Source of the DNA: Phialophora verrucosa
Taxonomy: Eukaryota > Ascomycota > Eurotiomycetes > Chaetothyriales > Herpotrichiellaceae
Assembly: GCA_002099365.1 (NCBI GenBank)
Contig: MSED01000004.1
Location: 2,666,001 to 2,730,000, forward strand
Length of the DNA stretch: 64,000 bases
Reading direction: 5' to 3'
Under the pieces are notes generated by a model. It made no database searches, had not been told where the DNA came from, and worked only from the letters and a program-made list of their open reading frames with translations. A program made the position numbers and the translations under genes. Position 1 is the stretch's first letter; each line of letters opens with the position of its first letter. Positions 63,018 to 64,000 of this stretch are shown one piece after another.

Positions 63018-64000
63018 ATGAGGATCCGAATACGGGGCCCCTCTGGCAAATCCTCCACAGTCACTCTCGATGACTCTGCCACCATTGACACACTGCGGAA
63101 AACAATCGAGACCGAAACATCACTATCCTCCTTCGAGGTCAAGTATGGGTATCCGCCAAAACCGCTTTCACTCGATGAGGGACCGGCCACCAAGCTGCTG
63201 TCAGCACTTGATGTCAAATTAAATGGGGAACAGCTCATTGTCCATGAAGTCAAGTCATCCAGCCAAACGAGTTGGACGCAACCAACGCCCAGCGATGCAG
63301 CTAAGAGCGCCATGCGGACAGCTCAACCTTCGACAGATCGCGGTAGAGCGGCTCCCCATTTGGCAGATCCTTCTCATGCACCTTCGAGAGCGCAGGAGCC
63401 CTCCGCAGCGCCCCTCTCGCTATCACGGAAGCAGAACGCAGAAATGGCGGATCCTCCCGAGATTTGGTGTCCGGATCTGCAAGGCACCTTGGTATTAAGG
63501 ATAATGCCAGATGACAATTCCTGCCTCTTCAGAGCTGTGGCGAGCGCCGTTTTGTCGGATGTGGATGCGGTCACCGAACTTCGGTCGATTATCGCCCAGT
63601 ACATTCAAGCAAATCCGGAGAAATACACCAAGGCTGTTCTCGACAACAAGGATCCCGACGCTTACTGCCGTTGGATCCAGACAGAAGATGCTTGGGGCGG
63701 CCAAATCGAGCTCGATATCCTCAGTCAGCACTTCGACGTCGAGATCTGCAGCATAGACGTGCAAAGCTTGCGAGTGGACAGGTACAATGAACAGGCGCAA
63801 AGCCGCTGCTTCATCGTATACTCTGGCATACACTACGATACAATCGCTCTGAGCGTGCAGGGCCAACCGCCAGAATTCGACGTCAAGCAATTTGTGCAGC
63901 CGTTAGCGGATGAAGCCCTTCCGCAAGCCATCGCCCTGTGCCAGAAACTGCAAGAAAAGCATTACTTCACAGACACCGCCGGGTTTCAGCTCATGTGCAA
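63018..64000 (+). CDS. otu1: Otu1/YOD1-type deubiquitinase, partial at window edge
   Basis: The frame is open from the ATG at 63018 to the window end, giving 327 complete codons without a stop or evident intron. Residues 1-78 form a UBX-like domain (MRIRIRGPSGKSSTVTLDD). A linker follows, then the OTU domain with Asp166/Cys169 in MPDDNSCLFRA as nucleophile region and His272 in YSGIHYD as the base; WGGQIELDILSQHFDVEI supplies the ubiquitin-contacting strand. Otu1 trims ubiquitin chains on Cdc48/p97 clients in ER-associated degradation, the UBX-like part binding Cdc48. The segment LCQKLQEKHYFTDTAGFQLMC at the edge is where family members begin their C-terminal C2H2 zinc finger, so about 30-40 residues are likely missing. 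It is divergent from the Rsc-like gene. Confidence 0.92.
   Translation, partial: MRIRIRGPSGKSSTVTLDDSATIDTLRKTIETETSLSSFEVKYGYPPKPLSLDEGPATKLLSALDVKLNGEQLIVHEVKSSSQTSWTQPTPSDAAKSAMRTAQPSTDRGRAAPHLADPSHAPSRAQEPSAAPLSLSRKQNAEMADPPEIWCPDLQGTLVLRIMPDDNSCLFRAVASAVLSDVDAVTELRSIIAQYIQANPEKYTKAVLDNKDPDAYCRWIQTEDAWGGQIELDILSQHFDVEICSIDVQSLRVDRYNEQAQSRCFIVYSGIHYDTIALSVQGQPPEFDVKQFVQPLADEALPQAIALCQKLQEKHYFTDTAGFQLMC

Overview
The window is nuclear DNA from a filamentous ascomycete (Pezizomycotina). Evidence: about 28 protein genes in 64 kb on both strands; introns mostly of 48-64 nt with GT..AG ends and CTRAC-type branch sites; and families typical of this group (two HET-domain proteins, a DUF6594 protein, a WSC-domain membrane protein, a pericentrin-type spindle-pole protein, a fructosyl amino acid oxidase, a Zn2Cys6 regulator). 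Base composition is mixed, with no AT-rich repeat-mutated islands, no recognisable transposon, no rRNA and no tRNA that I could find. Dothideomycetes or Eurotiomycetes seems likely, but the class cannot be fixed from the sequence alone.

Layout. 0.7-16 kb is mostly minus strand: a disordered protein with a KEN box, a HET protein, an O-methyltransferase with a 14-bp repeat just upstream of its start, an eight-exon amino acid/choline permease with an 11-nt microexon, a small secreted cysteine protein, an isochorismatase-like hydrolase and the mitochondrial transcription factor Mtf1. 16-29 kb: tubulin cofactor C (divergent from Mtf1), a WSC-domain membrane protein, an AMSH/Sst2-type JAMM deubiquitinase, a ten-exon secreted carboxylesterase and an epoxide hydrolase. 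29-45 kb: an ecdysoneless/SGT1 protein divergent from a 1273-residue pericentrin-like protein (CM1 plus PACT), a homoserine-acetyltransferase-like hydrolase, a kinesin-10-type motor, a DUF6594 protein, two small membrane proteins and an NmrA-like protein. 45-64 kb: a PHD-finger protein divergent from a second HET protein, an Amadori-oxidase/Zn2Cys6/MFS trio, an Rsc1/Rsc2-type chromatin remodeller subunit, and an Otu1 deubiquitinase gene that runs off the right edge.

How the genes fit together. Most are independent housekeeping genes, several in head-to-head pairs that share short promoters (Mtf1/TBCC, SGT1/PcpA, DUF6594/small membrane protein, PHD/HET, oxidase/Zn2Cys6, Rsc/Otu1). Accessory-type genes are interspersed. 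The best candidate for an undescribed functional unit is the trio at 53.3-58.9 kb: a peroxisomal-type fructosyl amino acid oxidase, a divergent Zn2Cys6 regulator and an MFS transporter, which could together form a small glycated-amine uptake and catabolism module. Exon joins given here were made by eye from frame, splice signals and family fit; they are not transcript-supported.
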